NCBI GenBank assembly: GCA_933822405.4
Contig: CAKOGP040002191.1
Span: forward strand, 62,001 to 126,000
DNA from: Cylindrotheca closterium
Lineage: Eukaryota > Bacillariophyta > Bacillariophyceae > Bacillariales > Bacillariaceae
Direction of reading: 5' to 3'
DNA: 64,000 nucleotides
Part shown: positions 63,508-64,000 of the stretch, in pieces
Position numbering within the stretch: the stretch's first letter is position 1
How the letters are laid out: each line of letters opens with the position of its first letter
The notes under the pieces: generated by a model
Told to the model about the DNA's origin: nothing
What the model saw: only the letters and a program-made list of their open reading frames with translations
The model's database searches: none
Program-made: the position numbers and the translations under genes

Positions 63508-64000
63508 TTAGGACGCTTCTTCCACTTGAAAGATGCCCTCTGCCAAGATTTCGTTCAGCTTCTCATAGTCAGCGGCAAGTTGATCCTTGTCAGTGTGGAC
63601 AAGTGTCACTTCTCCTGGAACGGAGGGCATATCCACTGTTTTCAAGAGATTATCACCTTTGGAAACTCCAAATAGGTGGCTGTAGTACGATGGCAATGCC
63701 TCGATTCTTTTCCACTGGGACGGAATCACACTCGCCAAGACTCCCTCAATGTGAGAGCGCATCTTGACTTGTTGACAGTAGCTATTGGCTGTCATTGGTC
63801 GAGACGGAATGCAATCAAAAAGCTTGCCTCCATTGAGGTAGACGTCCATCAACATGGACAATTGGTCGTAGCCCATGCAGATTTCCGCCGGTCGCACCCA
63901 GGCTCCATTGCCACCATGCAGACGGCAATTGAGCTCGACCAAAACAGGTCCTCGTGCAGTGTACATGACTTCGGCATGGATGGCTCCACTTTGGAACCCG
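63508..64000 (-). CDS. ATP-grasp domain protein, C-terminal part (runs off right edge)
   Basis: Only the last 163 codons are in the window and no start is visible. The frame continues beyond the internal ATG at 63966 to the window edge as GFQSGAIHAEV before MYT. The block GPVLVELNCRLHGGNG carries the Glu-x-Asn-x-Arg metal/ATP-binding pattern of ATP-grasp ligases, and IHAEV before it is the usual preceding strand. The family joins carboxylates to amines, as in carnosine-synthase-like or D-Ala ligase-like enzymes; the substrate cannot be told from this part. The C-terminal region (HLFGVSKGDNLLKTV, DYEKLNEILAEGIF) is family-variable. Confidence 0.75.
   Translation of the reverse strand, partial: GFQSGAIHAEVMYTARGPVLVELNCRLHGGNGAWVRPAEICMGYDQLSMLMDVYLNGGKLFDCIPSRPMTANSYCQQVKMRSHIEGVLASVIPSQWKRIEALPSYYSHLFGVSKGDNLLKTVDMPSVPGEVTLVHTDKDQLAADYEKLNEILAEGIFQVEEAS

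Noticed and set aside
1..64000. CRISPR arrays, rRNA and tRNA genes
   Set aside because: No regularly spaced identical repeats with unique spacers, no rRNA-like blocks and no cloverleaf with the usual T-arm sequence were recognised by eye; a tRNAscan run would be decisive.

Overview
The window looks like nuclear DNA of a diatom, probably a raphid pennate. Genes carry short GT-AG introns (about 70-190 bp). Plastid-directed proteins have a signal peptide followed by an AFAP motif. Lineage-typical families are present: a DUF6824 protein, an HSF with a short diatom-style DNA-binding domain, and receptor cyclase-phosphodiesterase fusions like those known from pennate diatoms. Species assignment is inference; the GC-PDE family recalls Seminavis robusta.

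Region 1 (1-8.2 kb): a minus-strand tandem array of bestrophin-like, plastid-targeted channel genes: one partial, three complete and one broken copy carrying a 250-bp MITE-like insertion with a 5-bp target duplication. Two array promoters share a palindromic TGACGTCA element. Region 2 (8.7-19.3 kb): a CxFCxH protein, a tandem pair of acidic, Cys-containing single-pass surface proteins, a Romo1/Mgr2-like micro-protein, a peptide deformylase with an apparent lumenal (Tat-like) leader, and a DUF6824 protein. Region 3 (20-28 kb): mitochondrial-type Phe-tRNA synthetase divergent from the rRNA methyltransferase SPB1, a B-type cyclin, and an unrecognised MGNSSS protein.

Region 4 (28-59 kb) is a signalling neighbourhood. 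Four paralogous genes encode transmembrane receptors with a CHASE-like sensor, a class III nucleotide cyclase and a class I cyclic-nucleotide phosphodiesterase in one chain (A minus, B plus, C plus, D minus). Between C and D lie an HSF, an aspartyl/asparaginyl beta-hydroxylase-like gene, a long intronless gene for what reads as an 8-TM microbial-rhodopsin / histidine kinase / receiver / HPt fusion, and a HIRAN-SNF2-RING (HLTF/RAD5-like) gene. Region 5 (59.6-64 kb): a MYND-ankyrin protein, a single-domain globin and the 3' end of an ATP-grasp gene.

The strongest candidate for something undescribed is the rhodopsin-like hybrid kinase at 47942-51241: a retinal-binding DVxxK motif, a helix C with Arg-Trp-x-Ala-Trp (counterion position Ala), and a complete His-Asp-His relay in one chain, among receptor cyclase genes. 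Exon boundaries were derived by eye from GT-AG sites, reading frame and paralogue comparison; no searches were run.
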